DNA of 64,000 bases from Cacconaster sp033811195 (GTDB lineage: Bacteria; Bacteroidota; Bacteroidia; Bacteroidales; UBA932), in assembly GCA_033811195.1 (NCBI GenBank), contig JAPXOZ010000001.1:1-64000 (forward strand), read 5' to 3'. A model generated the notes under the pieces. That model was not told the DNA's origin, did not search any database, and saw only the letters and a program-made list of their open reading frames with translations. How positions within the stretch are numbered: the stretch's first letter is position 1; every line of letters starts with the position of its first letter. Shown here piece after piece: positions 16,988 through 26,116 of this stretch. Made by a program: the position numbers and the translations under genes.

Positions 16988-19900
16988 TTAAAACTGAACA
17001 TTCAAACCGAACGTGATATGACGTGCGGGGGAATAAACGTTGGACTGTGTACCCGCAAACGAATATTGAGGGTCCATACCCTTACGAGCAGTGAATGCAT
17101 AAACGTTCTCACCACTGGCGTAAATTCTGATACCTGAAAGATCAAGCTTTTCAGCCCACTTCCTGGGGAATGAGTATGAGAGAGTTACGTTTTTAAACGA
17201 GAAGTATGAAGCACTTGTAAGCCATCTGCTGGAGCCCGCATTCTGATTGGAGTTTTCACCATTGTCAACTCTGGGGACATTAGTTATGTCACCTGACTTC
17301 TGCCATCTGTTGAGGATGTCAACGTGAAGAGCCGATCCATATCTGGAGTAAGACATCAATGAGCCGTAAACACTGTCATATACCTGACCACCTATCTGAT
17401 AGGTCATCAGTATGGAGAGTTCGAAACCTTTCCAAGTGAGTGAGTTCTGGATTGAACCGTAAAGATCGGGAATTGAAGTGCCCACATAGTAATAATCTGC
17501 TTTTGTGTAGTCATTGACGATCTCGCTACCGGTAACGTTACCTTCCTCATCCTTAATATCCTTACTATAGAGTGCATCACCTGTCTGGGGATCCACACCT
17601 TCCCATTTTCTAAGCCAGAAGTCATACATAGAGCGACCTACCATATATTTCTTGGTGCCGCTAATGATCTCTTCTTGGGGAAGCTTTGTGATCTCATTCT
17701 TGACATGGGATGCATTGATCATCATATTCCAGGTAAAATCCTTTGTACGTACAACATCACCCGCAAGCTGTATCTCAATACCCTGATTGTACATTGCACC
17801 AATGTTCTGCCACTGTGAAAGTACACCTGAAGAGGTAGGGAGCGGAACCTCGAAAAGGAGGTTATCGGAGATCCTGTGGAAAAACTCTATCTGTCCGTGG
17901 AGACGGTTGTCAAAGAAACCGAACTCCAAAGCAACGTCAAAGCTGCGGTTTTTCTCCCACTGAAGTTCCTTGTTACCAGCCTGAGTTGACTGAATGAAAC
18001 CGGATTCGTTTGCATTATTAAGGATACCGTAGAGTGACTGCCATTGGTACCAGGAATCTGTACCGTCATTACCTACGGAACCATAAGATGCTCTGAGTTT
18101 CAGAGCAGAGATCCATGGCTGACTTGCTATGAAGGATTCTTGATCAAGTCTCCACGATCCACCTACCGACCAGAAGTTACCCCAGCGTGCATCTTTGTAG
18201 AAACGTGAGGTTGCGTCCCTTCTGAAGGATGCGGAAACATAGTACTTATGGTTGTAGTTGTAGTTGGCACGCGCCATATAACCCTCGGTCCTATATGCCT
18301 GAGAGTAAGTGTAGAGAGAGTTGATTGTGGTGAAGTTGATCAACTCAGGGTTACCCTCTGCAATAAGACCCTGTTTCATACCGTAGGTGTACTTGTAATC
18401 ATTTTTATAGCTCTCGTGTCCAAGAAGCAAATCAATGTTGTGATTGTTGAATGATTTTATGTAAGTCAGCAACTGGTTGAAGTTGTAGGTGTCATAACGG
18501 TAGTTTGTGATCCGGGAGCGACCTGCAGGAGCACCGTCACCTACATGGGGATTCTCATAATTGGAATTGAGGTAGTTTCTAAAGTCATAACCTCCGTTAA
18601 TGGATAATTTTAGTCCCTCAAAGAAAATTATGTCAATATAGGCTCTCGCGTTTACAAGATTTCTCTTGTAGAGGTTGTCATTCCAGAGAGTCTCTGCAAT
18701 TACGTGACGACCGGGACTTGCACCGGCACCACGGTTAGTGTATTCATAAAGCTTCTCGCCTTTTTCATCAAGCTTGATAGCACCGGAAGCATCATGCTCA
18801 TAGATAGGGTATATAGGACCCATGAACCTTGAGAAAAAGAAGGGGTTGACATAACCGGTACTACTACCATCCTGAGTTACGTTTGAGTTAGCCATAGTCG
18901 CAGCGAGGTTTATACCTGCCTTGATCCACTTGCGTGGTTTCACATTCATATTAAGACGCGCATTAGCCCTCTCCATGTAAGATTTGATAGAGAAACCCTC
19001 CTCATCCATATAACCGATCGACATATAATAGTCGGTTTTAGCAGTTGCACCGCCTGCAGAGAGTGAGTACTCCTGCTTATGACCGATACGTGCGATACCA
19101 TCAGCCCAGTCGAGGTCCTCAGTATAGAGAAGTTTGGCTGCTGGGTTAATTTTACCGTCAACACCTACAATTGCGTCATTGGCCACGTTGAAGGGGTTGT
19201 TCATCAACTGTGAGAAAAGCTTCTTGGAAGCTTCGATGGATGCACTTTCCAGTGTGTGAGTAGAGCCTGAGGCCGAAAGGTAAGCATTACGCAATGCCTC
19301 CCATTGCATAGGACAGTACTGGTATGCATCGAGTCTATCATATTCCGGGATAGCCCTCATACTGATACCCTGGTTGACTCTCACATTGAACTGCACCTTC
19401 TCACTACGTCCCTTCTTAGTAGTAACAAGTACCACACCATTGGCGGCACGGCTACCGTAAAGAGCTGAAGAAGCGGCATCCTTGAGGATAGTGATGTTCT
19501 CAATATCATCGGCATTCAGGTTAGAGATAGCATCAAAAGGCACACCGTCCACAACATAGAGGGGAGATGAGCTGGCATTGATAGATCCGAATCCACGAAT
19601 ACGAATTCCTCCTGAAGAACCGGGCTGTCCGCCTGCTGAGGTAAACTGCACACCGGCAGCAATACCTTCCAATGCATTCGCAACGTTAGTAAGAGGACGA
19701 CTTTCAAGCTTTTTGCTCTCAAGTGCTACTGCCGATCCCGTGAAGTCTTTTTTGGATACTGTACCGAAGGCCACGAAAACCACTTCTTCGAGTGTTTCCG
19801 TATCAACCTCCAGATCTACGTGAATAGTGCTTCTGCCTGATACCGGCACTTCGATGGTCTTGTAGCCTACGAAGCTGAAGATAAGAGTGGCATTTGAGGG

Positions 19901-20095
19901 AACAGTCAGAGTGAAACGACCGTCAATGTCAGCCGAAGCACCTGTGGTAGTACCCTTTACCTGAATAGAGGTAAAAGGGATGGGTTCACCTGTCTCTCTA
20001 TCTGCCACTGTACCTTTAACAGTGATATTCTGAGCAGAAACGACTCCTGCCAGCAATATTGCTGCAAGAGTGAACAGAAACTTAATTCTCTTCAT
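16988..20095 (-). CDS. SusC-family TonB-dependent outer-membrane receptor (system 1)
   Basis: A 1035-residue receptor. A signal peptide (MKRIKFLFTLAAILLAGVVS) is followed by a carboxypeptidase-D-like regulatory domain (about residues 25-105, ending in GRSTIHVDLE), a TonB-box region around EEVVFVAFGT, the plug (GGIRIRGFGSINASSSPLYV) and a 22-strand barrel ending HITFGLNVQF. An ORF extends to 20149, but the ATG at 20095 is preferred: it begins a clean signal peptide, and the predicted promoter at 20147-20177 would start RNA downstream of the longer start. It imports large nutrients using TonB energy with the downstream SusD. It is divergent from a second SusC gene. Confidence 0.93.
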   Translation of the reverse strand: MKRIKFLFTLAAILLAGVVSAQNITVKGTVADRETGEPIPFTSIQVKGTTTGASADIDGRFTLTVPSNATLIFSFVGYKTIEVPVSGRSTIHVDLEVDTETLEEVVFVAFGTVSKKDFTGSAVALESKKLESRPLTNVANALEGIAAGVQFTSAGGQPGSSGGIRIRGFGSINASSSPLYVVDGVPFDAISNLNADDIENITILKDAASSALYGSRAANGVVLVTTKKGRSEKVQFNVRVNQGISMRAIPEYDRLDAYQYCPMQWEALRNAYLSASGSTHTLESASIEASKKLFSQLMNNPFNVANDAIVGVDGKINPAAKLLYTEDLDWADGIARIGHKQEYSLSAGGATAKTDYYMSIGYMDEEGFSIKSYMERANARLNMNVKPRKWIKAGINLAATMANSNVTQDGSSTGYVNPFFFSRFMGPIYPIYEHDASGAIKLDEKGEKLYEYTNRGAGASPGRHVIAETLWNDNLYKRNLVNARAYIDIIFFEGLKLSINGGYDFRNYLNSNYENPHVGDGAPAGRSRITNYRYDTYNFNQLLTYIKSFNNHNIDLLLGHESYKNDYKYTYGMKQGLIAEGNPELINFTTINSLYTYSQAYRTEGYMARANYNYNHKYYVSASFRRDATSRFYKDARWGNFWSVGGSWRLDQESFIASQPWISALKLRASYGSVGNDGTDSWYQWQSLYGILNNANESGFIQSTQAGNKELQWEKNRSFDVALEFGFFDNRLHGQIEFFHRISDNLLFEVPLPTSSGVLSQWQNIGAMYNQGIEIQLAGDVVRTKDFTWNMMINASHVKNEITKLPQEEIISGTKKYMVGRSMYDFWLRKWEGVDPQTGDALYSKDIKDEEGNVTGSEIVNDYTKADYYYVGTSIPDLYGSIQNSLTWKGFELSILMTYQIGGQVYDSVYGSLMSYSRYGSALHVDILNRWQKSGDITNVPRVDNGENSNQNAGSSRWLTSASYFSFKNVTLSYSFPRKWAEKLDLSGIRIYASGENVYAFTARKGMDPQYSFAGTQSNVYSPARHITFGLNVQF

Positions 20096-20146
20096 AGAAT
20101 ATATAGGTATTTGGTTAATAAAGTTTTTCTTATGTTGAGTAAAATG

Positions 20147-20177
20147 CAAATATAATCAAATCCTTTATATTTCCAAA
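20147..20177 (-). promoter_or_regulatory. Promoter of susC-susD system 1
   Basis: Minus strand: TTTG (20174-20177), 19 nt, TATATTTG (20147-20154), an exact TAnnTTTG box. The start is predicted near 20140, about 45 nt before the ATG at 20095. This rules out translation from the longer ORF start at 20149. Confidence 0.72.
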
Positions 20178-20377
20178 TGTGCGGAAGAAAAAATGAGCCT
20201 GATACCATCCCTATGTATAAGTAATAATTAGTTTAGCAGCAAGAAATTGGTTTTGGTAGCCCTATAGCAACCTACTTTGCCTTTAAAGATATCCAGAATC
20301 TTCCCCTGTGGAGATGTTGATTTCACATCGGATTTGGTATTGAGTCAATAGTCGACATGTAATTTTTAATTATTTAT
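20178..20377. other. Intergenic region between divergent SusC promoters
   Basis: About 200 bp with no ORF and no recognised RNA. The segment around 20180-20370 is mixed in composition and then becomes strongly A/T-rich. A regulator-binding site is likely here, but none can be pointed to. Confidence 0.4.
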
Positions 20378-20410
20378 TTTGACTTAATTAATTATTTTTT
20401 TCTATATTTG
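20378..20410 (+). promoter_or_regulatory. Promoter of susC-susD system 2
   Basis: TTTG at 20378-20381, 21 nt, then TATATTTG at 20403-20410 (exact TAnnTTTG). The start is predicted near 20417, giving a leader of about 135 nt that contains three direct repeats. Confidence 0.72.
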
Positions 20411-20422
20411 TAATTAATATAC

Positions 20423-20514
20423 CAGTTTGATATTTTTAAACACTATTAATAACAGTTTGAGATACTTTTGAACACTATTAATAACGGTTTGATACTTTTG
20501 AACACAATTAACCA
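20423..20514 (+). repeat. Three tandem ~30-nt direct repeats in the susC-2 leader
   Basis: Copies at 20423-20452, 20453-20484 and 20485-20514 follow the pattern (C)(A/G)GTTTGATACTTTT(G/A)AACAC(T/A)ATTAA(T/C)(A/C)A. They are contiguous. Copies 2 and 3 each contain TACTTTTG, itself a match to the TAnnTTTG -7 box, but no TTTG lies 19-22 nt upstream of either. They lie after the best promoter, so they may be an operator array, a leader-RNA element or alternative -7 boxes. Confidence 0.8.
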
Positions 20515-20551
20515 TTATTTTTTAACTTATTAACTTAATAACAGAACTCCA

Positions 20552-23536
20552 ATGAAAAAAGTCAGTTTAGTTTTGACAACCCTCCTGATGGCTTTCACGC
20601 TTTTTGCGCAAGATATCTCCATCAGAGGTACTGTGACTGATCAAAGCACAGGAGAACCGGTACCTTTCGCATCAATTGCGATAAAGGGCACGACTAGGGG
20701 CACCTCAACGGGCATGGATGGCAATTATATACTGAACGTCCCGTCCGACGCTGTCCTAGTCGTGAGTTTCGTGGGTTACAAGACCCAGGAGATCGCCGTA
20801 AACGGCCGCACCGTAATCGACATTGTACTTGTTGAAGATGTCGAATACCTTGAGGACGTGATCGTCATCGGTTACGGTACGACGCGTCGCGAGGCCAAAA
20901 CCGGTGCCGTCTCTATGGTGAAAGCCGATGAAATCGACGCTCTCCCTACTTCTTCAGTCGACAAGATGCTAGCCGGTAAGATGGCAGGTGTGACAATCTC
21001 CTCCTCATCCGGTCAGCCAGGTTCTCACTCTCAGATCCGTATCCGCGGTACATCATCCATCAACGCCGGCAACGAGCCGTTGTGGGTAGTTGACGGTATT
21101 CCCGTGATGTCAGGTGACCAGAGTTATTTCACCAACACGAGCAACGCCATTGCAGCGATCAACCCTAACGATATTGAGAGCTTGACCGTCCTAAAGGATG
21201 CTGCAGCTGCCTCCATCTACGGTTCCCGTGCTGCGAACGGCGTTATCATCGTTACAACCAAATCCGGTAAAGCCGGCAAGGCCTCTTTTAGCGTACGCGC
21301 TAAATATGGTGTCAATAAATTGGCAAACGACAACAATTTCCGTGTGATGACCGGACCTGAGTTGTATGAATACCTTAAGGTGGCTTACGCTAACTCCGGA
21401 AGGAACATTGACGACTATTATGCTCCTAACACGCCCAACTTGCCTATGACCGATTGGATTGATGAAGTGACTCGGTTGGGTAATTTGCAGGAATACGAAA
21501 TCAATGCCCAGGCCGGTACGGACCGGGGCCGCTTCTATTCCTCGCTTTCCTATCAGGACAACCAAGGTATCGTTTATTCCAATAGCTACAAGCGACTCAC
21601 CGGCCGTGTAAACTCTGACTACAGGCTAACTCGCACTTTGGAAATCGGCACCCGCGTGAACATCGTTTTCGCTGAAAACCGTGACACTCCGATGCAGAGT
21701 CTCTACTACGCCAACCCCTTATTCGGAGGTCTGATCATCAGACCTTGGACTCCGGTTAAAGATGAGAACGGAGAGTACAACCTGGGTATTAGGGAAAACG
21801 CCAATACCAACCCGCTCTGGGAAGCCTTTTATGGTCAAGACCAGTGGGAGAAACAGTTCCGCACCCAGGCATCTATGTACTTACAATGGGAACCTATTGA
21901 AGGCCTCGTATTCAAGACCAACAACATGTTTGAAGGCACATTCGGCCGAGGTCGTCGCTACTGGGCTCCCTACCCTGGCGATACTGAAGGCACCCTGCAG
22001 GGTTCTTTCACCCAGTTTGTTCAACTCACCACCTCGAACACCGCCACTTATAGTAAGATGTTCGGCGACCACTCGCTCCGCGTATTGGTTGGACAGGAGG
22101 CCATGAAACGGACCTATTGGTCTATGTACGGTTACGCCCCCGGCGTGGATCACAACATCCCTTATTTCTCTACCTCCGTTACGTCATCCAGCAGTATTTC
22201 GGATTCTTACAACGCCCGCACGCTGCTTTCGTTCTTTGGTAACGTGGACTACAGCTACGCCAATAGGTATTTCGTAGCGGCTTCGATCCGTGAGGATGGT
22301 TCGTCACTCTTCGGTGCAAATAACAAATGGGGAACTTTCTGGTCCGCTTCCGCATCATGGAATATTACTAACGAAGAGTTTATGAAGAACACTTCAGACT
22401 GGCTTTCCCTTCTGAAAATCCGTCTCAGCTACGGTGTGAACGGTAACAACAATATTAGCCCATACCGTGCTTACGGCGTGTATGCATCAACTTCCTACAA
22501 CGGCGGCACCGGTATGCTTCCTTCCAGTCCGGCCAACGATGTCCTTTCCTGGGAGCTTAACAAGACCTGGAACGTGGGTTTGGACTTTGCCTTCTTCAAC
22601 AACAGGCTGAACGGTCAGCTCGATCTCTATAGCCGTAATACGTCAGACATGCTGCTAAACAAACAAGTTCCGCAGACTTCAGGTTTCAGCAGCAACTTTA
22701 TGAACATCGGTTCGATGAACAACAAGGGAATCGAATTCCAGCTCGAAGGCGATATTATCCGCAATACCGACTTTTCGTGGACTGCCGGCTTCAATTTTGC
22801 TTACAACAAATCTGAGATCCTGGATCTCGGTGACGACGAGTGGATGAATTCTGCCTTTGACGGTCGTCTCCGTCACTATGTTGGCAGTTCTTTCTATGTG
22901 TTCTACCTGAAAGATTATCACGGTGTGGACCCGGAGACCGGTAAGGCTATGTTCCGTGCTACCGACCCCAATCATCCGGATGATGAATCTTATTATGTGC
23001 TGACCGACAAATATGCAGATGCCCGTTATGTCAAAGCGGGAACCCCCGAACCGAAATTCACGGGTGGTTTCAACACGAGCCTCAATTGGAAGGGCCTCGA
23101 ACTGAGCATCTTCTGCGAATTCAAGACCGGCAACCAAATCTATATATATGAGTGGCGTTATCTGAATGCTGACGGTAACATGATGACATGGAACCAGACG
23201 GCCAGTGCACTCAACTACTGGAAAAAGCCGGGTGACACGAACTGCAACCCGAAACCGTTTGCTGGTAACTCCACCAGTTCCTACGCGAACTCGACCCGTT
23301 GGATGGTTCCCGGTGACTATCTACGCATCAAAGATGTCACTCTCTCTTACAACCTTCCTCAGAACTTCCTCAAGAAGATTCGCATGAAGGGTGCTAGAAT
23401 TTATCTAAGTGCACTTAACCTGTACACCTTCCACAATGTGGACTGGTGGGATCCCGAACGTGGCATGGAAGGAATGGGTTGGGGTATCTACCCGCAGACC
23501 AAGACTTTTGCCGGCGGTATTGAACTCACTTTCTAA
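20552..23536 (+). CDS. SusC-family TonB-dependent outer-membrane receptor (system 2)
   Basis: A 994-residue receptor with signal peptide (MKKVSLVLTTLLMAFTLFAQ), a carboxypeptidase-D-like domain (about residues 22-100), a TonB-box region with EDVIVIGYGT, the plug motif QIRIRGTSSINAGNEPLWVV and a barrel ending KTFAGGIELTF. It has the same architecture as system 1 but is clearly divergent in sequence. Codons here end in C or G more often than in neighbouring genes, and the DNA looks richer in G+C, which suggests a different recent history. It is co-transcribed with the SusD gene 20 bp downstream. Substrate unknown. Confidence 0.93.
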   Translation: MKKVSLVLTTLLMAFTLFAQDISIRGTVTDQSTGEPVPFASIAIKGTTRGTSTGMDGNYILNVPSDAVLVVSFVGYKTQEIAVNGRTVIDIVLVEDVEYLEDVIVIGYGTTRREAKTGAVSMVKADEIDALPTSSVDKMLAGKMAGVTISSSSGQPGSHSQIRIRGTSSINAGNEPLWVVDGIPVMSGDQSYFTNTSNAIAAINPNDIESLTVLKDAAAASIYGSRAANGVIIVTTKSGKAGKASFSVRAKYGVNKLANDNNFRVMTGPELYEYLKVAYANSGRNIDDYYAPNTPNLPMTDWIDEVTRLGNLQEYEINAQAGTDRGRFYSSLSYQDNQGIVYSNSYKRLTGRVNSDYRLTRTLEIGTRVNIVFAENRDTPMQSLYYANPLFGGLIIRPWTPVKDENGEYNLGIRENANTNPLWEAFYGQDQWEKQFRTQASMYLQWEPIEGLVFKTNNMFEGTFGRGRRYWAPYPGDTEGTLQGSFTQFVQLTTSNTATYSKMFGDHSLRVLVGQEAMKRTYWSMYGYAPGVDHNIPYFSTSVTSSSSISDSYNARTLLSFFGNVDYSYANRYFVAASIREDGSSLFGANNKWGTFWSASASWNITNEEFMKNTSDWLSLLKIRLSYGVNGNNNISPYRAYGVYASTSYNGGTGMLPSSPANDVLSWELNKTWNVGLDFAFFNNRLNGQLDLYSRNTSDMLLNKQVPQTSGFSSNFMNIGSMNNKGIEFQLEGDIIRNTDFSWTAGFNFAYNKSEILDLGDDEWMNSAFDGRLRHYVGSSFYVFYLKDYHGVDPETGKAMFRATDPNHPDDESYYVLTDKYADARYVKAGTPEPKFTGGFNTSLNWKGLELSIFCEFKTGNQIYIYEWRYLNADGNMMTWNQTASALNYWKKPGDTNCNPKPFAGNSTSSYANSTRWMVPGDYLRIKDVTLSYNLPQNFLKKIRMKGARIYLSALNLYTFHNVDWWDPERGMEGMGWGIYPQTKTFAGGIELTF

Positions 23537-23555
23537 ATTATAAGGAGGAAAGAAT

Positions 23556-25034
23556 ATGAAAAAGTATATAATCGCACTATTCGCAATTTTAGCTATAGCT
23601 GTTTCCTGCCAGGACTTCCTGACCGAGGATCCCCTTATGTCACAAAGTACCGAACTTACACTCGCCGACTACAACGGCCTAAACAAAGCTATCGCAGGTG
23701 CATATAGCCCGCTTGTGGGCGGCAACTGGTACGGTGCATTCTTTGTGCTGGACGCTGATATGCGTGCCGGAAACGCAATGATTCCTACCCATACAAGCTT
23801 CCAGTCCGGTCGTATGATGACTCCGTACTACATGACCTACGAGCCTAATGCGACCTCCAGTCTCTGGGGAACTGCTTACTATCTGATATCGGCTTGCAAT
23901 AATGTTATCAACGCTATTGATACCAAGGGTGATGAACTTGTATCGAGTTTGGCAACCAAGCAAGACCTGAACAACCTCAAGGCCGAGGCCCTCGCTCTTC
24001 GTGCCTTTGCCCATTTCGACTTGCTCCGCCTTTACGGCTCTAATGATGGCGAGTACGGTGTCTGCGTTATTACAGAACCGCAACTCCCTACCGATATGCC
24101 CGCCCGTGCAACTGTTGAAGATACCTATAAACAAATCATCTCTGACCTGACGACAGCTGAAGGACTAATGTCCGACAGTTATCAGCGTGCCGGAGTTTCC
24201 GACCCCAAAGCCACAATTGACAAGATGGTTATCAAAGCGCTCCTTGCCCGCGTGTACCTCTATCATAAAGAGTGGGGGAAAGCGGCAGACTATGCCACAC
24301 AGATCATCAACAGCGGAAAATACAAACTGTGGACGGCTGCTGAATACACCTCTGTATGGAGCAAGGACATAGCAGGTGCAGGAGGAGAGGTGATCTTTGA
24401 AGTCTATGGCAAACAGGCCAATAGCTATGATCAATATTGGGAAGGCCCTTCCCACATGACCAACCCTGTAGGCTATGCTGACTGTGCAGCCACGAAACAG
24501 CTCGTTGACCTCTTCGAGGATGGTGACGTTCGCGGTACCACCGGCATCCGTCCTACCGACGACGGCAAGGTGATGTTTTGCACTGACCCTGATAGAGCTT
24601 CCGGCGGCCAACTCTGGACCATGAAGTATTATGGCAAAGGCGAAGGCAATGCCGTTACCTCACCGGACGTGAACAACACTATCGTAATTCGCCTTTCCGA
24701 AATGTACCTTATCCGTGCTGAAGCATTGCTAAATGGTGCCAGCATTTCCGGAGCGACTGCTTTGAAAGATTTGAATACCATCCGTGAAAAGCGCGGTGCC
24801 TCTACACTAACCAACGTAGGCAAGACTGAGGTTGCTTTGGAGCGTCGCCTCGAACTCAACTTCGAAGGACATTATTGGTTCGACGTGAAACGTACCGGCG
24901 GTACGATTTCATACACCGACCCTAATGTGTCACGTAAGATCGCGCCCGGAGACAAGTTTTGGTCCCTCCCTATTCCGAAGAGAGAGATCGACATTAACGA
25001 AAATCTGGTACAGAACCCGGGATACGGTGTATAA
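23556..25034 (+). CDS. SusD-family nutrient-binding lipoprotein (system 2)
   Basis: A 492-residue SusD/RagB protein. The signal peptide ends at C18 (AVSC), followed by QDFLTEDP. The C-terminal part carries RRLELNFEGHYWFDVKRTGG and SLPIPKREIDINENL, typical of the family. It pairs with the SusC gene 20 bp upstream. It has an unusually strong AAGGAGGAAAGA ribosome-binding site before the ATG at 23556. The operon ends at a strong terminator 47 bp downstream, with no enzyme gene included. It shares the C/G-ending codon bias of its SusC partner. Confidence 0.92.
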   Translation: MKKYIIALFAILAIAVSCQDFLTEDPLMSQSTELTLADYNGLNKAIAGAYSPLVGGNWYGAFFVLDADMRAGNAMIPTHTSFQSGRMMTPYYMTYEPNATSSLWGTAYYLISACNNVINAIDTKGDELVSSLATKQDLNNLKAEALALRAFAHFDLLRLYGSNDGEYGVCVITEPQLPTDMPARATVEDTYKQIISDLTTAEGLMSDSYQRAGVSDPKATIDKMVIKALLARVYLYHKEWGKAADYATQIINSGKYKLWTAAEYTSVWSKDIAGAGGEVIFEVYGKQANSYDQYWEGPSHMTNPVGYADCAATKQLVDLFEDGDVRGTTGIRPTDDGKVMFCTDPDRASGGQLWTMKYYGKGEGNAVTSPDVNNTIVIRLSEMYLIRAEALLNGASISGATALKDLNTIREKRGASTLTNVGKTEVALERRLELNFEGHYWFDVKRTGGTISYTDPNVSRKIAPGDKFWSLPIPKREIDINENLVQNPGYGV

Positions 25035-25080
25035 TGATGTTACCCCATAATTTGGACGGTTTAACATTAAATAGTCTAGT

Positions 25081-25116
25081 AAAAAAGAGTTCGGTAAAAT
25101 ACCGAACTCTTTTTTT
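25081..25116 (+). terminator. Terminator of susC-susD system 2
   Basis: Arms AAAAAAGAGTTCGGTA (25081-25096) and TACCGAACTCTTTTTT (25100-25115) form a near-perfect 15-16-bp stem with a 3-4-nt loop and a T run. The A-rich 5' side also makes it usable from the minus strand. Confidence 0.92.
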
Positions 25117-25217
25117 ATCCTCAACTAAATATGATACTTCTTATTTAATCAAGGCTCTTTTCTTCCAATGGACTCTGTTGATCTTCCTCGAGGCTTATTT
25201 AACGATAGTGCATCAGG

Positions 25218-25246
25218 GAGAAAATTTGTTATTTTCTCTTTTTTTC
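25218..25246 (+). terminator. A/T-rich hairpin with T tract upstream of the 25283 gene
   Basis: GAGAAAAT (25218-25225) and ATTTTCTC (25231-25238) pair over 8 bp, followed by seven T. It could be a second, weak terminator. It overlaps the predicted promoter of the next gene, so its role is uncertain. Confidence 0.4.
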
Positions 25247-25256
25247 TCTACTTTCG
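25225..25256 (+). promoter_or_regulatory. Probable promoter of the secreted unknown protein
   Basis: TTTG at 25225-25228, 20 nt, TACTTTCG at 25249-25256, one base from TAnnTTTG. The predicted start near 25263 gives a 20-nt leader containing AAGGAGA before the ATG at 25283. Confidence 0.5.
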
Positions 25257-25282
25257 TATGATCTATCATTCAAAAGGAGACA

Positions 25283-25954
25283 ATGAAACGTATTACCCTA
25301 CTTATAGCCTGTTGGGTGCTAGCACTCACAGTCCATGCACAGATTGAGGCCTACACGACATGGCCCTACTACTATCCTGACTTCCAACATGGAACTCTGA
25401 TTCTCTCCAACGGACAGCAGCGGATTATGCCCATCAATATACATCTGCTCAAAGGCGATCTTCACTATATAGATGACAAAGGACTAATTCAAATGATTCC
25501 AGCGATGCAGTTTTCTGCCGTAATCGTCGGCGAAGAGACATTCCGTCACGTAGGAGACTATCTGATGAAAGTCACCCCTGGACCGGATGAAAATCATTTC
25601 GTTGCAGTGCGCACTCTTGCCGACTTGACAGTACTCAACGAAACGGGTGGTGCTTACGGGACACCTGCAACAACAGCTTCCACGCAAAAACTTACTTCCG
25701 TTGACTTACCGGGGTTACTCAAAACCAGCCACATGGAACAGATGCAGAAGCGTGAGTATGGCAAGAAGCTGAAAATTAAAAAGGAATATTATGTCGTAAT
25801 AGACAACAATCCTATCCGAGCTACTAAAAAAGAGTTCACCAAGGCAGTGGGACAGGAAAGATCAGCGGCGCTAAAAACATTTTTCAAAAAGCATAAGATC
25901 AACTGGAAGGAGGAGCAGAGTCTGCTACAGCTCTTCGACTTCCTGGCTAACTAG
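25283..25954 (+). CDS. Secreted protein of unknown function
   Basis: A 223-residue protein I do not recognise. A signal peptide (MKRITLLIACWVLALTVHAQ) with a likely cleavage after AHA/VHAQ directs it to the periplasm or beyond. There is no lipobox cysteine at the end, and no other membrane segment. The first half is beta-rich with alternating hydrophobic residues (GTLILSNGQQRIMPINIHLL). The second half is Lys-rich, with a basic helix around KKLKIKKEYY and KKHKINWKEEQ. It has its own promoter and terminator, so it is probably monocistronic. Proximity to the SusCD genes is not evidence of a shared role because a strong terminator lies between. Confidence 0.8.
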   Translation: MKRITLLIACWVLALTVHAQIEAYTTWPYYYPDFQHGTLILSNGQQRIMPINIHLLKGDLHYIDDKGLIQMIPAMQFSAVIVGEETFRHVGDYLMKVTPGPDENHFVAVRTLADLTVLNETGGAYGTPATTASTQKLTSVDLPGLLKTSHMEQMQKREYGKKLKIKKEYYVVIDNNPIRATKKEFTKAVGQERSAALKTFFKKHKINWKEEQSLLQLFDFLAN

Positions 25955-26044
25955 ATCCCATTCGCGCCAGTGTAATTAAAGAGAGGAACGATTGAAATCC
26001 TAATCACAACATCCCGGGGATCCTGGAACTGATATATAGAAAAC

Positions 26045-26073
26045 AAAAGGGTTGTCATTGAGACAACCCTTTT
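26045..26073. terminator. Bidirectional terminator between the 25283 gene and gdhA
   Basis: AAAAGGGTTGTC (26045-26056) and GACAACCCTTTT (26062-26073) form a perfect 12-bp stem with a 5-nt loop. It lies in the gap between convergent genes and has U-rich tails both ways. Confidence 0.88.
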
Positions 26074-26116
26074 AGTTTTGCTCCTTCGCTTAGCTCAGGA
26101 ATGACCACGAGAGGAA

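Noticed and set aside
20096..20149. Longer N-terminus of SusC-1 from 20149
   Set aside because: The predicted promoter at 20147-20177 would start RNA after it, and the signal peptide begins at the ATG at 20095.
15460..25034. Polysaccharide utilisation locus with enzymes
   Set aside because: No glycosidase, lyase, sulfatase or hybrid regulator gene occurs between the terminators on either side.
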